Source of the DNA: Burkholderiales bacterium GJ-E10
Lineage (GTDB): Bacteria; Pseudomonadota; Gammaproteobacteria; Burkholderiales; Burkholderiaceae_F
Direction of reading: 5' to 3'
Assembly: GCA_000828975.1 (NCBI GenBank)
Contig: AP014683.1
Span: forward strand, 248,001 to 312,000
Length of the DNA: 64,000 nt
The notes under the pieces: model-generated
Database searches by the model: none
Told to the model about the DNA's origin: nothing
Seen by the model: only the letters and a program-made list of their open reading frames with translations
Translations under genes and position numbers: made by a program
Part shown: positions 46,383 to 55,774 of the stretch, in pieces
Position numbering within the stretch: the first letter of the stretch is position 1
Layout: the number at the start of each line of letters is the position of its first letter

Positions 46383-47594
46383 ATGCAAAGGAACGGCGGG
46401 TTCGCCAAGGCGGCGAGGGCATTGCGCAAGGCGATCTGGGTGGGGAGCGTCCTGATGTGGGCGGCCGCGGCGCATCCGGCACTGGCGAGCGAGGTTTCGT
46501 CGGCGTCATTTGCGCAGTGGGTGGCAAGCTTGCAGCAGCACCCGGAGGACGAGGCGCTGCGCGCGCGGATCATTGCCGCGGCGCGCCGGCGGGCGGCGGC
46601 GGTTCCCGAGGAGGCGCGGCGGTATTTCATCCGGGGCAATACCGCCATGGCGAGCGGCCTGGGGACGTATGGCGCCCAGCGCGCGATTCGCAATTACGAC
46701 AAGGCGCTGGCCTTGGCGCCCTGGTGGGGCGAGGCATATCGCAACCTTGCCAAGGCGCAGGAAGCGGCCAAGGATTATTCTGGAGCGATCGACGCCTTGC
46801 ACCGGTTTCTGCAGACCGGTCCGGACAAATCGCAGGCACGGCAGGCACAGGACCACATTTACGCGCTGGAGGAAATGCGCGACGAGATGCGCGATCTGCA
46901 CGCGCAGCCCGCCGCAGCGACGCCGGTCGCGCCCGCCCCGGCGGCCCCCGTGGCCTCCGCGGCCGTCATCGCGCAACCCGCGACACCGGTTGCCACCTTG
47001 CCGAGCGCGGCAATGAAACTGGGAACGGTGTTCCGGGACTGCCCGGACTGTCCGGAAATGGTTGTCATCACGCCCGGATATGCGATGGGAAAATATCTGG
47101 TCACCCAGAAGCAATGGCGCGACGTGATGGGCGCCAACCCCAGCTTTTTCTTGAAGTGCGGGGAGAACTGTCCGGTGGAGCAGGTGAGCTGGGACGACGC
47201 TCAGGAGTTCCTGACCAAACTCAATGAGAAAACCGGCAGGCACTACCGCCTTCCGACGGAAGCGGAATGGCGGTTTGCGTGCCGCGGCGGGGCGGCGACG
47301 AAGTTCTGCGGCAGCCAGCGATACCAGGATGTCGCCTGGTTTGCCGGCAACAGCGGCGGACATACCCACCCGGTGGGGATGAAGCAGCCCAACGCGTTGG
47401 GCCTCTACGACATGAACGGCAATGTCTGGGAGTGGACCGACGGGTGCCTGGAGTATGACTGCGATTACCGCGTCCTGCGCGGCGGATCCTGGATCTACGA
47501 CCCGGGCTTTCGCGGAACGTCCAAGCGCATCGGTGTTGCGCGCTCGTATCGCCTGAACGAATACGGGCTCCGGGTCGTCCGGACCTTGCCGTAA
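46383..47594 (+). CDS. Exported TPR protein with a formylglycine-generating-enzyme-like (SUMF1) domain
   Basis: The 403-residue protein has a long N-terminus with a signal-like segment (VGSVLMWAAAAHPALAS) and TPR-like helices (about 85-155, including AIRNYDKALALAPWWGEAYR). An Ala/Pro linker precedes the FGE-sulfatase fold (about 215-403): MVVITPGYAMGKYLVTQKQW, VEQVSWDDAQEFLTKLNE, YRLPTEAEWRFACRGG, NALGLYDMNGNVWEWT, RVLRGGSW and ending GLRVVRTLP. The paired active-site cysteines of true FGE are not obvious, so a binding or structural role is likely. It follows the PP2C and FHA genes. Confidence 0.85.
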   Translation: MQRNGGFAKAARALRKAIWVGSVLMWAAAAHPALASEVSSASFAQWVASLQQHPEDEALRARIIAAARRRAAAVPEEARRYFIRGNTAMASGLGTYGAQRAIRNYDKALALAPWWGEAYRNLAKAQEAAKDYSGAIDALHRFLQTGPDKSQARQAQDHIYALEEMRDEMRDLHAQPAAATPVAPAPAAPVASAAVIAQPATPVATLPSAAMKLGTVFRDCPDCPEMVVITPGYAMGKYLVTQKQWRDVMGANPSFFLKCGENCPVEQVSWDDAQEFLTKLNEKTGRHYRLPTEAEWRFACRGGAATKFCGSQRYQDVAWFAGNSGGHTHPVGMKQPNALGLYDMNGNVWEWTDGCLEYDCDYRVLRGGSWIYDPGFRGTSKRIGVARSYRLNEYGLRVVRTLP

Positions 47595-47640
47595 CCGGCC
47601 CGGGGAGGGACCTGCGCTGCACCGCCGCACGGGTCCTCTG

Positions 47641-47683
47641 AAAAGCAAAACGGGCGGCACCGCATCGTTGCGGTGCCGCCCGT
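47641..47683 (-). terminator. Terminator of the cold-shock gene
   Basis: On the minus strand a 15-bp stem (ACGGGCGGCACCGCA with its complement, 47650-47683) closed by ACGA is followed by TTTGCTTTT. It lies 25 bases beyond the csp stop. Confidence 0.85.
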
Positions 47684-47708
47684 GGGCAGAAGGTACCCAG
47701 TCAGGTCG

Positions 47709-47912
47709 TCAGATCACGCGGATCTGGGTGGCCTGCGGGCCCTTGTTGCCTTGCGCGACGGTGAATTCAACGCGCTGGTTTTCCTGCAGGGACTTGAAGC
47801 CCGAGCCCTGGATTTCCGAAAAGTGGGCGAAGAGATCTTTCCCGCCGTCGTCGGGGGTGATGAACCCATACCCTTTTGCATCGTTGAACCATTTGACGGT
47901 TCCGGTCGCCAT
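47709..47912 (-). CDS. Cold-shock domain protein (CspA family)
   Basis: The 67-residue OB-fold protein has [20 protein letters not shown] and DLFAHFSEI, carrying the RNP1 (KGYGFI) and RNP2 (LFAHFS) nucleic-acid motifs. It should act as an RNA chaperone. ATG 47912 follows AGGAG at six bases. A leader of about 155 bases and a strong terminator frame it. Length is typical. Confidence 0.95.
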   Translation of the reverse strand: MATGTVKWFNDAKGYGFITPDDGGKDLFAHFSEIQGSGFKSLQENQRVEFTVAQGNKGPQATQIRVI

Positions 47913-48081
47913 AAACAACTCCTGAAAACAAATTGGAAAAATCCCCGTGCGTTGAAAACCGCACACGGTGTGCAAACGATCAGGCACCGCAAGCTGGGGC
48001 TACCGCAGGAGCGCGATCTCGCGCGACCGGCTCGGAGGACCAATGGCAAACGAGGCTGAAACGAAATGCGCGGCCATTGTA
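47913..48081 (-). promoter_or_regulatory. csp promoter and long 5' leader
   Basis: TACAAT (48081-48076) on the minus strand predicts a start near 48069, giving an untranslated leader of about 157 bases, as in cspA-type cold-responsive mRNAs. A clear -35 is not seen. Confidence 0.45.
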
Positions 48082-48112
48082 TACGGGAATTTGCGATCCG
48101 GTTCCCCCCCCG

Positions 48113-48946
48113 TCAACCGAAACGAACTGCACAGACCGGCTTATTCAAGAGTCGATCGACGTAGGGCCGGCTGGCCGGGTCCGCGGCGCCCGCTCCGGCC
48201 GCGACGAGGATCGGAATCCAGTGTTCGGGCCGCGGGTGGCATGCCCGCGCTCCTGGGGCATTTGCCCAGTCGAGGAGGGCATGGTTCCGCGCCTGCGGGT
48301 CCGGATCGGCGATCGTCCGCGCCAGCCAGTCGTCGAACGCTTGCGCCGCGTCGTCGCCGCGGCCGGGTTGGAAGAACTCGCGCAGATTGTGGTAGCTCAT
48401 CCCGCTGGCAACGATCAATATGCCCTCGTCGCGCAAGGGCGCCAGCGCAGCTCCGACGGAGAAGTGGAACCGGGGATCGAAGTTGCGTTGCAGCGACAGC
48501 GGGACGATCGGCACATCGGCGTCGGGAACCATCAGTTTGAGCGGGACGAACACCCCGTGATCCAGGCCCCGATGATCGTCGGTGTCGGCTTCCACGCCGG
48601 CCTGGGCGAGCAGCGTCCGGATTCGCGCGCCCAGCGCCGGCGCGCCGCGGGCCGGATACCGGAGCCGGTACGTATGCTCCGGGAATCCGTAGTAGTCGAA
48701 TAGGAGCGCGTGCGACGGTGCGACGCCGATCGTCGGTTTCGGCGCTTCCCAGTGGGCGGAGACCACGACGATCGCTTGCGGCGCGGCCGGCAGCGACGCT
48801 GGGATTCCGCGCAGGTACGTCGCCATCCGGTCCCAAAGGTCGGGGGGCATCCCCGGCATCGGATCCATGAAAAAGCAGGGCCCGCCGCCATGCGGAATGT
48901 ATAGCGCGGGCTGGCGGGGGGTGGGGGCGGTGTAGGGCTCCGGCAT
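48113..48946 (-). CDS. DODA-type extradiol aromatic ring-opening dioxygenase family protein
   Basis: The 277-residue protein matches the LigB/DODA (YgiD) family. PALYIPHGGGPCFFM gives one metal-ligand histidine and VVSAHWE another. GLDHGVFVPLKLMVPDADVPIVPLSL (split after KLM) contains the third conserved histidine, and SGMSYHNL the catalytic one. These zinc or iron enzymes open catechol rings, 4,5-DOPA for YgiD. The real substrate is unknown. ATG 48946 follows GAGG at seven bases; a long upstream extension lacks similarity. It is divergent from the Ycf48-like gene. Confidence 0.88.
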   Translation of the reverse strand: MPEPYTAPTPRQPALYIPHGGGPCFFMDPMPGMPPDLWDRMATYLRGIPASLPAAPQAIVVVSAHWEAPKPTIGVAPSHALLFDYYGFPEHTYRLRYPARGAPALGARIRTLLAQAGVEADTDDHRGLDHGVFVPLKLMVPDADVPIVPLSLQRNFDPRFHFSVGAALAPLRDEGILIVASGMSYHNLREFFQPGRGDDAAQAFDDWLARTIADPDPQARNHALLDWANAPGARACHPRPEHWIPILVAAGAGAADPASRPYVDRLLNKPVCAVRFG

Positions 48947-49110
48947 GGCGCGACCTCGGTTGGGTGTCGCCGGTATCGTCGCCGATCGGGCGGCGCGAGG
49001 GTTGCATTTTTTTGTCGATCCCGTTCCGTCGGGCGACCTGGCGGCAGGCGGGGCGAATTCCGTCGGCCTTCTGCTACAGTCTAAAGTTTGCTTCGTTCCT
49101 GGAAACCGTC

Positions 49111-50682
49111 GTGAAGCTTCGTACCGCCCTGCCCGTGCTGCTTGCCACGCTTGCTCTTTGCGGATGCCTCGGCAACACCGGCAGCCCGCAGAGTCCGCCC
49201 ACCTCGGTGCGGACATATGGCGGCGACGCGATGATCAGCGTGACCTGGAGCGGGTCGGCCGCGACCAGCTACTGGCTGTTCTATGCGCAGGATCCGACGT
49301 TGAGCACCAATAACTGGGTGAACGGACTGCTCAACGCCGGCATCGCGCTCAATCCCAGTTCCCCCTGGCTGCTTTGCAACCAGGTCAACAATCCGAATCC
49401 CACGACCCAGTTCCCGGCGATGTATTTCACCATGGACGGCCGTACCGGCACGGCGCCGGGCGGTACCGGCAGCCCGGTGGTGAGCGCGGTGGCGCGCCCT
49501 GCGGGAGGGCCGTACCCGGGGAGCGGGGCACCCTGGACCCCCGGTGGCGGCATCGGCGTGACCAGCGGCTCCCTGGTTGGTCTCGGCTACGTCCCGGTGA
49601 CCACCTGCGGTTCCACGGGTGCCGGAGGCTTTCCTCCGGCAGGTCTGTTCGTCGCGGTCGGGAAGGGCGGCATGATCTATACCGCCCTGCTGCAGCCCGA
49701 CGTTGCCGGTCCCCTTACTGCGGACCAGGGCAACATGCCGCTTTCCTGGACGCCGGCCAATCTGCCGCAAGGGTTCCAGGCCGACCTCTACGCGGCAGCG
49801 GGCAACTCCAGCGGCGCAAACACCGCCACGCCGGGATATTCCGTCGTCGCCGTGGGCGCGGGGGGCGCGATCCTGCAAAGTTCCGACGGCGTCAACTGGA
49901 CGCAGGTCGCGTCCGGGACCACCGCCAATCTGCGCGGCGTGTCCGTGTACAGCGTCGACACCGCCACACCGGTGTTCGTGGTCGTCGGCGACCAGGGAAC
50001 CATCCTGACGAGTACTGACGGCATCCACTGGGGGGCCCAGATCAGCGGAACCACCAACAACCTGCGGGCGGTGCAGTGCGACACGCCCAGCAACACCTGC
50101 GTCGCCGTTGGCGACGGCGGAACGATCCTGATGTCGATCGCGTCGCCCTTCAGCCAGTGGGGGCGGGTCCCGGAGACCGCCAGCAAGACCAATAACTGGA
50201 TTGCCGTTGCGTATGGCAACGACGATGCCAATTCCGACGCCATTACGCTGCAATTGGGGGCCGGCACGCCGACCAATGCCGCGGCACTGAGCTCGTTCTA
50301 CGGCGGGTTCTCTCCCCTAGGATATACCTATTCCTCGAACCCGACCCAGGTGGGGATCAACACTACGAACGAAACCATCCAGACCTGGGTCGTGGTCGAC
50401 GCGCAGGGAAACACGGCCTATCTGTCGGGCGCCGGGACCAACCAGGCGTGGGCCTTTGGTTCGATCCCGGTGACCGGCGGCGCGTCCATCGTCGGGATCG
50501 GCTATACCACGCGTTTCCTGGCGCTCGACTCGGGCGGCAACGCCTATGCGAACGAGACCGGGGTGGGCACGAACTGGACGTCGACCGGCTATGCCGGAAT
50601 CGCCAACCCGGTCGCCCTGCAAAGCAGCGGCGATGGGTTCGTGGCGTTGAACGGCAGCGGCAGCAACGTCGCCTCCTACTGA
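49111..50682 (+). CDS. Exported lipoprotein-like beta-propeller protein with Ycf48/BNR-type repeats
   Basis: The 523-residue protein starts at GTG 49111 and has a lipoprotein-like signal (ALPVLLATLALCGC). It is Gly/Thr/Asn/Ser-rich. From about residue 215 it has repeats of the Asp-box kind found in Ycf48/HCF136 propellers: GAILQSSDGVNWTQVASGTT, GTILTSTDGIHWGAQISGTT and VAVGDGGTILMS. Ycf48 assists photosystem II assembly, but non-photosynthetic bacteria encode relatives of unknown role. The N-terminal 200 residues are not recognised. A GC hairpin follows, and the next gene converges. Confidence 0.75.
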   Translation: MKLRTALPVLLATLALCGCLGNTGSPQSPPTSVRTYGGDAMISVTWSGSAATSYWLFYAQDPTLSTNNWVNGLLNAGIALNPSSPWLLCNQVNNPNPTTQFPAMYFTMDGRTGTAPGGTGSPVVSAVARPAGGPYPGSGAPWTPGGGIGVTSGSLVGLGYVPVTTCGSTGAGGFPPAGLFVAVGKGGMIYTALLQPDVAGPLTADQGNMPLSWTPANLPQGFQADLYAAAGNSSGANTATPGYSVVAVGAGGAILQSSDGVNWTQVASGTTANLRGVSVYSVDTATPVFVVVGDQGTILTSTDGIHWGAQISGTTNNLRAVQCDTPSNTCVAVGDGGTILMSIASPFSQWGRVPETASKTNNWIAVAYGNDDANSDAITLQLGAGTPTNAAALSSFYGGFSPLGYTYSSNPTQVGINTTNETIQTWVVVDAQGNTAYLSGAGTNQAWAFGSIPVTGGASIVGIGYTTRFLALDSGGNAYANETGVGTNWTSTGYAGIANPVALQSSGDGFVALNGSGSNVASY

Positions 50683-50710
50683 TCTCCTGCGGATGTCCTC
50701 CAGGGCAAGG

Positions 50711-50743
50711 AAAGGCCACCTCCCGTCTGCCGGGGGTGGCCTT
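50711..50743. terminator. Shared hairpin between converging genes
   Basis: AAGGCCACCTCCCG and its complement flank TCTG, a near-perfect stem between the lipoprotein and outer-membrane genes. T tails are short on both strands, so it may be only a weak bidirectional terminator. Confidence 0.5.
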
Positions 50744-50769
50744 GCGGTGCGCGCGCGAATCCGGCCTGC

Positions 50770-51576
50770 TCAATAAAATGCGTAGACCACCTCCGCGCGC
50801 ACGGTGCGGCTGGGCGCGTCGTTCGTCGTACCGAACAACAATCCGGCGTCGAAGTCGATCGATCGCCCCGAGGCGAGCGGAATGCTTCCGAACACGGCCG
50901 GCCCGACGTTGTTCCAGCGGTTGAATACGATGTTTTGGGCTGCCCAGCTTTTCCCGTATCCGAATCCCTGGATGCCATAGTCGAGGGGGCCGGAGGTCCG
51001 GAATTTGAATTGGTACTGGAATCCGAGTTGGACGGCGGACCCATATGCCGGTCCACCCACGATCTTCGTGACCATCGGATCGAGGTTCACCTGGACGGGG
51101 CCGATGTCGGTCTGCAGCATCGGCGAAAGGGTGAGGTACCAGCCTTGCGACCAGACGCGCGGATGTTCGACCTCGATCATCGCGCCGAAATCCGCCCAAT
51201 GCTCGCCGGGGTCGGTGAATCGGAATACGCCCTCTTCGGTGAATCCATCCACGCCGCCGCCGCTTGATCCCGGGGTCGAGTTTGCGAACTGGAGGTAGGT
51301 TTCCGACAGGATGTGGTCGGTGACCCCCACTTCGTATTGCACTGCCGTGGCTTCCTGCGCGGGTGCGCCGTTGGGCGTCGCGGTCGCGGCGCCCGCGATG
51401 ACGGCGATTTCCTTCTGACCGGCGGAAATGTCGAGATCCTGGACGTAGTCGTCGGGGTCCGCCTCTGCGGTGCGGCAGACGGCGAGCACGGAAAGACAGG
51501 CTGCCGCGATCCGGACCCATCCTCGGGCGCGGCGCAGGCGGAGGCGCGCGGCGCAGACCGCGGTCATGGGTTTCAT
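50770..51576 (-). CDS. Probable outer-membrane beta-barrel protein
   Basis: The 268-residue protein starts at ATG 51576, with GGAGAG upstream; ATG 51594 is in frame but lacks a ribosome binding site. A basic N-terminus and hydrophobic segment form a long signal peptide ending near ADPDD. The mature part alternates hydrophobic and polar residues with many aromatics (YEVGVTDHILSETYLQF; WYLTLSPMLQTDIG; AVQLGFQYQFKFRTS) and ends in VYAFY, the aromatic C-terminus of outer-membrane barrels. The exact family is not recognised. A Fur-like site lies about 140 bases upstream. Confidence 0.72.
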   Translation of the reverse strand: MKPMTAVCAARLRLRRARGWVRIAAACLSVLAVCRTAEADPDDYVQDLDISAGQKEIAVIAGAATATPNGAPAQEATAVQYEVGVTDHILSETYLQFANSTPGSSGGGVDGFTEEGVFRFTDPGEHWADFGAMIEVEHPRVWSQGWYLTLSPMLQTDIGPVQVNLDPMVTKIVGGPAYGSAVQLGFQYQFKFRTSGPLDYGIQGFGYGKSWAAQNIVFNRWNNVGPAVFGSIPLASGRSIDFDAGLLFGTTNDAPSRTVRAEVVYAFY

Positions 51577-51716
51577 CGCGCAGTCTCTCCGCATGGGTGG
51601 GAAGCTGGCGATGGCGAAGCGGCGGACGGTGTTCTCATGGAGTTCTCTTCTGTATTATGAAAATTCGTTAAGGATAAAGCGAGTCGTTGCCCTGGATCGC
51701 AAATGGGCGACACCTA

Positions 51717-51736
51717 AATAGTAATGCTTCTCATTT
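51717..51736. promoter_or_regulatory. Fur-like site (weak)
   Basis: AATAGTAATGCTTCTCATTT reads on the minus strand as AAATGAGAAGCATTACTATT, similar to the Fur consensus core (AATGAGAATCATT). It lies in the 330-bp gap between the outer-membrane gene and hemA, about 70 bases upstream of a CATAAT (51659-51654) that may serve the outer-membrane gene. No other gene is seen in this gap. Confidence 0.35.
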
Positions 51737-51810
51737 AGATTTGCAAAGGAGGGCGCGGATCCGGGAGTGCCCGCGATCTTTCCGCAGGCCGCACGCCGCG
51801 TAAGACCTGC

Positions 51811-51840
51811 TTCTCAAATGCATCATTTTCCCGTCATAAT
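51811..51840 (+). promoter_or_regulatory. Probable hemA promoter
   Basis: TTCTCA (51811-51816) and CATAAT (51835-51840) are 18 bases apart, giving a leader of about 60 bases before hemA. Confidence 0.5.
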
Positions 51841-51906
51841 CTGCGGCTGCGTGCGGTAGGGATGGATTCCCGCGGAGAAAATGTCGGAGCGTTCCGACGG
51901 ACGACG

Positions 51907-53202
51907 ATGCAACTGCTGACCCTGGGATTGAATCACCAAACGGCGCCGCTCGCCTTGCGGGAGCGGGTCGCGTTTCTGCCGCAGGAAATCGAGGGCACGA
52001 TCGCGCGATTGCGACAGCGCTTCGCGAGTGCCACGCGCGGAACGGTGACCGAAGCGGCGATCGTCTCGACCTGCAATCGGACGGAGTTCTATTGCGCGGT
52101 GGACGATCCGGAACCGGCAGGGGCGGCCCTGTCGGAGTTCGTTGCCGAAGAGAAGGGTGTCGTCGCCAGCGATTTCGTGCGTTCCTCGTACACGCTGCCT
52201 GCGGCCGACGCGGTCCGCCATGCGTTCCGGGTGGCGAGCGGCCTCGATTCGATGGTCCTGGGGGAGCCGCAGATCCTCGGACAGATGAAGCAGGCGGAGC
52301 GACTGGCGCGCCAGGCGGGCGGCCTCGGTCTGTTGCTCAATCACTTGTTCCAGCGCACCTTTGCCGTTGCGAAGGAAGTACGCAGTTCGACCGAAATCGG
52401 ATCCCGGTCGGTGTCGATGGCAGCGGCGGCCGTGAAGATGGCCGAACGCATCTTCGGCGATATCGCCGATTGTCATGTGCTGTTCATCGGCGCAGGCGAG
52501 ATGATCGAACTGACGGCGACGCACTTCGCCGCGCGGCGGCCGAAGACGATCACCGTTGCCAACCGCACGTTCGAGCGCGCGCACAATCTGGCGTCGCACC
52601 TCCATGGACGCGCGATTCCGCTTTCCGACATTCCGGACGCGCTGGCGCACTTCGATATCGTCATCTCGTGCACCGCAAGTTCCCTGCCGATCATCGGGCT
52701 GGGCATGGTCGAGCGCGCGATCCGTAGTCGCCGTCATCGGCCGATGGTGGTCGTCGACCTTGCGGTGCCTCGCGACGTCGAACCCGAGGTCTCCCGTCTC
52801 GATGACGTGTTCGTGTACACCGTCGACGATCTCGGCCAGGTCGTGCAGACCGGGCAGGAGGCCCGCCAGGCCGCCGTGGCGCAGGCGGAGGTGATCATCG
52901 AGACTCGCGTGCGCGACTTTGAAAGCTGGCTTGCCGGCCGCGAGACGGTCCCGGTCATCCGCGACATGCGGGCGCGGGCGGAGTGCCTGCGCATGTACGA
53001 AATCGAACGCGCGCGGCGGCAGATCGCCCGCGGGGAACCCGTCGAAGTGGTGCTGGAGCGCTTTTCGCGCGCCCTCACCAACAAGTTCCTGCACGCCCCG
53101 ATCGCGGTGCTCAACGAGGCGGCGGGTGCTTCCGACGACGAACGTGTACGGCAGATCGGAATGCTCTCGCAGTTCTACCGCAAGCCGGCCAACCACCAAT
53201 GA
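51907..53202 (+). CDS. hemA: Glutamyl-tRNA reductase
   Basis: The 431-residue protein starts at ATG 51907 ([21 protein letters not shown]). The catalytic cysteine is Cys56 in STCNRTEFY. Other blocks are [19 protein letters not shown], the NADPH domain [18 protein letters not shown], and the C-terminal dimerisation helices ([15 protein letters not shown]). It reduces glutamyl-tRNA to glutamate-1-semialdehyde, the first step of haem synthesis. It heads the run hemA-prfA-prmC-grxD-ubiX. Confidence 0.96.
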   Translation: MQLLTLGLNHQTAPLALRERVAFLPQEIEGTIARLRQRFASATRGTVTEAAIVSTCNRTEFYCAVDDPEPAGAALSEFVAEEKGVVASDFVRSSYTLPAADAVRHAFRVASGLDSMVLGEPQILGQMKQAERLARQAGGLGLLLNHLFQRTFAVAKEVRSSTEIGSRSVSMAAAAVKMAERIFGDIADCHVLFIGAGEMIELTATHFAARRPKTITVANRTFERAHNLASHLHGRAIPLSDIPDALAHFDIVISCTASSLPIIGLGMVERAIRSRRHRPMVVVDLAVPRDVEPEVSRLDDVFVYTVDDLGQVVQTGQEARQAAVAQAEVIIETRVRDFESWLAGRETVPVIRDMRARAECLRMYEIERARRQIARGEPVEVVLERFSRALTNKFLHAPIAVLNEAAGASDDERVRQIGMLSQFYRKPANHQ

Positions 53203-53322
53203 TGGCATCGCACGTGTCGCACCGGCCGGCGTCGCGCTCCGAAGCTGCGGATTCCTCTGCGCCGGTGATGCCTTTTTCAATGCGTCATTAGCGCCCGCCC
53301 GGGCGGGTGGGTGCCTGTTCCC

Positions 53323-54405
53323 ATGAAAGAATCCATGCGGGCCAAACTGGCCCAGTTGGTGCATCGCCTTGCGGAAATCGATGCCGCGCTCGCGAGCGAG
53401 GACGCGGCGCGCGATCTCGACCAGTTCCGCCGACTGTCGCGGGAACGGGCGGAACTCGAGCCCGTGGTCGCGCGCTTCCGCGAGTTCCTGACGGCGGAAC
53501 AGGATCTGGACACCGCCCAGCAGATGATCGCCGACCCGGCGCTGCGCACGCTCGGTCAGGAGGAGGAGGGGATTGCCCGGACCCGGATCGCGGCGCTGGA
53601 AGACGAACTGCAACGGCTACTGTTGCCCACCGACCCGAACGACGAGCGCAATATCTTCCTCGAAATCCGGGCCGGCACCGGCGGCGAGGAGTCGGCCTTG
53701 TTCGCGGCGGCGCTGCTGCGCATGTATATGCGGTATGCCGAGCGGCGCCGCTGGCAGACGGAGATCCTGTCGGAGAGCCCTTCCGATCTCGGTGGCTATC
53801 GGGAGGTGATCGTCCGGATCGCGGGCCTGGGGGCATACAGCCGGCTGAAGTTCGAGTCCGGGGTGCACCGCGTGCAGCGGGTTCCGGAGACCGAGGCGCA
53901 GGGTCGCATCCACACTTCGGCCTGCACGGTCGCCGTGCTTCCCGAAGCCGACGAGATCGAGGACGTGAAGTTCGATCCAAGCGAGTTGCGGATCGATGTG
54001 TTCCGCGCCTCCGGCGCCGGGGGGCAGCACGTCAACAAGACCGAATCGGCCGTACGGGTCACCCATCTGCCGACCGGTCTGGTCGCGGAGTGCCAGGATG
54101 ACCGCTCGCAGCACAAGAACAAGGAGCGTGCGCTGAAGATTCTTGCGGCGCGGGTCAAGGACGCGCAGGTCCGTGCGCAGCAACAAAGCCAGGCGTCGGC
54201 GCGCCGTTCGCTGGTCGGCACCGGCGATCGCTCGGAGCGGATCCGCACCTACAATTTCCCGCAGGGGCGGGTGACCGATCACCGCATCAACTTGACGCTG
54301 TACAAGATCGACCAGATCATGGACGGCGACCTGGACGACCTGAGCAATGCGCTTACCGCGGAGTATCAGGCGGATCAGCTGGCGGCCCTGGCCGAATCGG
54401 AATAG
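53323..54405 (+). CDS. prfA: Peptide chain release factor 1
   Basis: The 360-residue protein has the GGQ loop ([21 protein letters not shown] split after Q) that triggers peptide release. The stop-codon-reading tripeptide is in [10 protein letters not shown] (PxT as PET), which marks RF1, reading UAA and UAG. ATG 53323 ([12 protein letters not shown]) is chosen over the GTG four codons upstream. PrmC, which methylates the GGQ glutamine, is encoded next. Confidence 0.95.
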   Translation: MKESMRAKLAQLVHRLAEIDAALASEDAARDLDQFRRLSRERAELEPVVARFREFLTAEQDLDTAQQMIADPALRTLGQEEEGIARTRIAALEDELQRLLLPTDPNDERNIFLEIRAGTGGEESALFAAALLRMYMRYAERRRWQTEILSESPSDLGGYREVIVRIAGLGAYSRLKFESGVHRVQRVPETEAQGRIHTSACTVAVLPEADEIEDVKFDPSELRIDVFRASGAGGQHVNKTESAVRVTHLPTGLVAECQDDRSQHKNKERALKILAARVKDAQVRAQQQSQASARRSLVGTGDRSERIRTYNFPQGRVTDHRINLTLYKIDQIMDGDLDDLSNALTAEYQADQLAALAESE

Positions 54406-54524
54406 CGCCGTTCCGGTGCCACCGGTTCCGGGCGGAACCTTGCGCCATGTCGTCCCCCGGTGAGCCGGGCGGAACTTTGTGTTCCCGGGGAAGTCTTTCC
54501 CTCCATTTCGAACCGGATTGCGCG

Positions 54525-55343
54525 ATGACCGATCCGCATGTCAATGCGAGCATTCTGCTGCGGCAATCCCGGCTTCCGTTCCGGGAGGCGCGCGCGCTGC
54601 TCGCCCTATCCCTGGCGGTGTCGCCGGAGCACCTCGTCGCGCATCCGGAAATCGCCGTGCATCCGGCCGCGCAAGGGCGGTTTTCCGATCTGGCGGCGCG
54701 ACGGCGCGGCGGCACGCCGATGGCCTACCTGACCGGGTTTCAGGAGTTCTACGGCCACACCCTCGAAGTCACGCCCGCCGTGCTCATTCCGCGACCCGAG
54801 ACGGAGCTTCTGGTCGATACCGCAATCCGCCTCCTGCCGTCCAGGCCGGGCGCCTCCGTGCTGGACCTCGGGACCGGTTCGGGTTGCATCGCGATCACGC
54901 TGGCGCTGGCGCAGCCGCACTGGCAGGTCGTTGCGAGCGATCGGTGCGTGCAGGCGCTGGCGGTCGCACGCCGGAACAGCAGCCGGTTGCAGGCGCGCGT
55001 CGCGCTGGTCGCCGCCGACTGGTTCGCACCGCTCGGCGGCGCGCAGTTCGATCTGATCGTCTCCAATCCTCCCTACGTGGCGGAGGGTGACCCCCATCTG
55101 TCCAGCCTGACCCACGAGCCCCGGCATGCCCTCACCGACGGTGCCGATGGCCTGAGCGCGCTGCGCACCATCATCGCGGGCGCAGGGAAGTATCTGCGCC
55201 CGGGCGGCGTTCTGCTGCTCGAGCATGGTTACGATCAGGGGCCGCAGGTGCATGCCCTGGCGCGGGAGCAAGGGTTCGGTTCGGTCGAGACCTTGCTGGA
55301 TCTCGAGGGCCGCGACCGCGTCTGCCTGGCGCGTTGGCAGTGA
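54525..55343 (+). CDS. prmC: Release-factor glutamine methyltransferase
   Basis: The 272-residue SAM methyltransferase has an N-terminal helical domain and the block GTPMAYLTGFQEFYG. SAM motif I is VLDLGTGSGCIAITLAL. The NPPY motif in LIVSNPPYVAEGDPHL holds the substrate glutamine of RF1/RF2. ATG 54525 is preferred to an upstream in-frame start at 54447, which adds a non-conserved stretch. It follows prfA after 119 bases. Confidence 0.94.
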   Translation: MTDPHVNASILLRQSRLPFREARALLALSLAVSPEHLVAHPEIAVHPAAQGRFSDLAARRRGGTPMAYLTGFQEFYGHTLEVTPAVLIPRPETELLVDTAIRLLPSRPGASVLDLGTGSGCIAITLALAQPHWQVVASDRCVQALAVARRNSSRLQARVALVAADWFAPLGGAQFDLIVSNPPYVAEGDPHLSSLTHEPRHALTDGADGLSALRTIIAGAGKYLRPGGVLLLEHGYDQGPQVHALAREQGFGSVETLLDLEGRDRVCLARWQ

Positions 55344-55459
55344 GCGTGCCGGCTGCCCGCGTCCTTCCCCACGCCCGGGACGGGGAATTTCCGGCGGCAT
55401 CCGCCGTCTCATGCGTGTAGGATCTCGTTCAAAGTCCGTTTCTTTCCTGGAATCCCATC

Positions 55460-55774
55460 ATGGAAGCGCAAGAGTTCATCCGGAAGACCGTCACCGAAAA
55501 TCCCGTGGTCCTGTTTATGAAAGGCACGGCGCAGTTCCCGCGTTGCGGGTTCTCGGGTCGCGCGGTGCAGATTCTCAAGGCTTGCGGCGTCAAGAACATC
55601 GTCATCGTCGATGTGCTCCAGGACGACGTCATCCGCCAGGCGATCAAGGACTACGCCAGTTGGCCGACGATCCCGCAGCTCTACGTCAACGGGCAGTTCG
55701 TCGGCGGCTCCGACATCATGAATGAAATGTACGAAAGCGGGGAGTTGCAGAACCTGCTCGACGCCACGCAGTGA
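55460..55774 (+). CDS. grxD: Monothiol glutaredoxin, Grx4 type
   Basis: The 104-residue protein has the CGFS active site (residues 29-32 in FPRCGFSGRAVQIL), ASWPTIPQLYVNGQFVGGSD for glutathione binding, and typical length. CGFS glutaredoxins carry and transfer [2Fe-2S] clusters. It fits with the haem and ubiquinone genes on either side. The stop overlaps the ubiX start (TGATG). Confidence 0.95.
   Translation: MEAQEFIRKTVTENPVVLFMKGTAQFPRCGFSGRAVQILKACGVKNIVIVDVLQDDVIRQAIKDYASWPTIPQLYVNGQFVGGSDIMNEMYESGELQNLLDATQ

Noticed and set aside
44578-47594. Type VI secretion post-translational control module
   Set aside because: PP2C and FHA proteins occur there, but no kinase or type VI structural gene is present.
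49111-50682. Evidence for photosynthesis
   Set aside because: Ycf48-like repeats occur in many non-photosynthetic bacteria and no photosystem gene is present.
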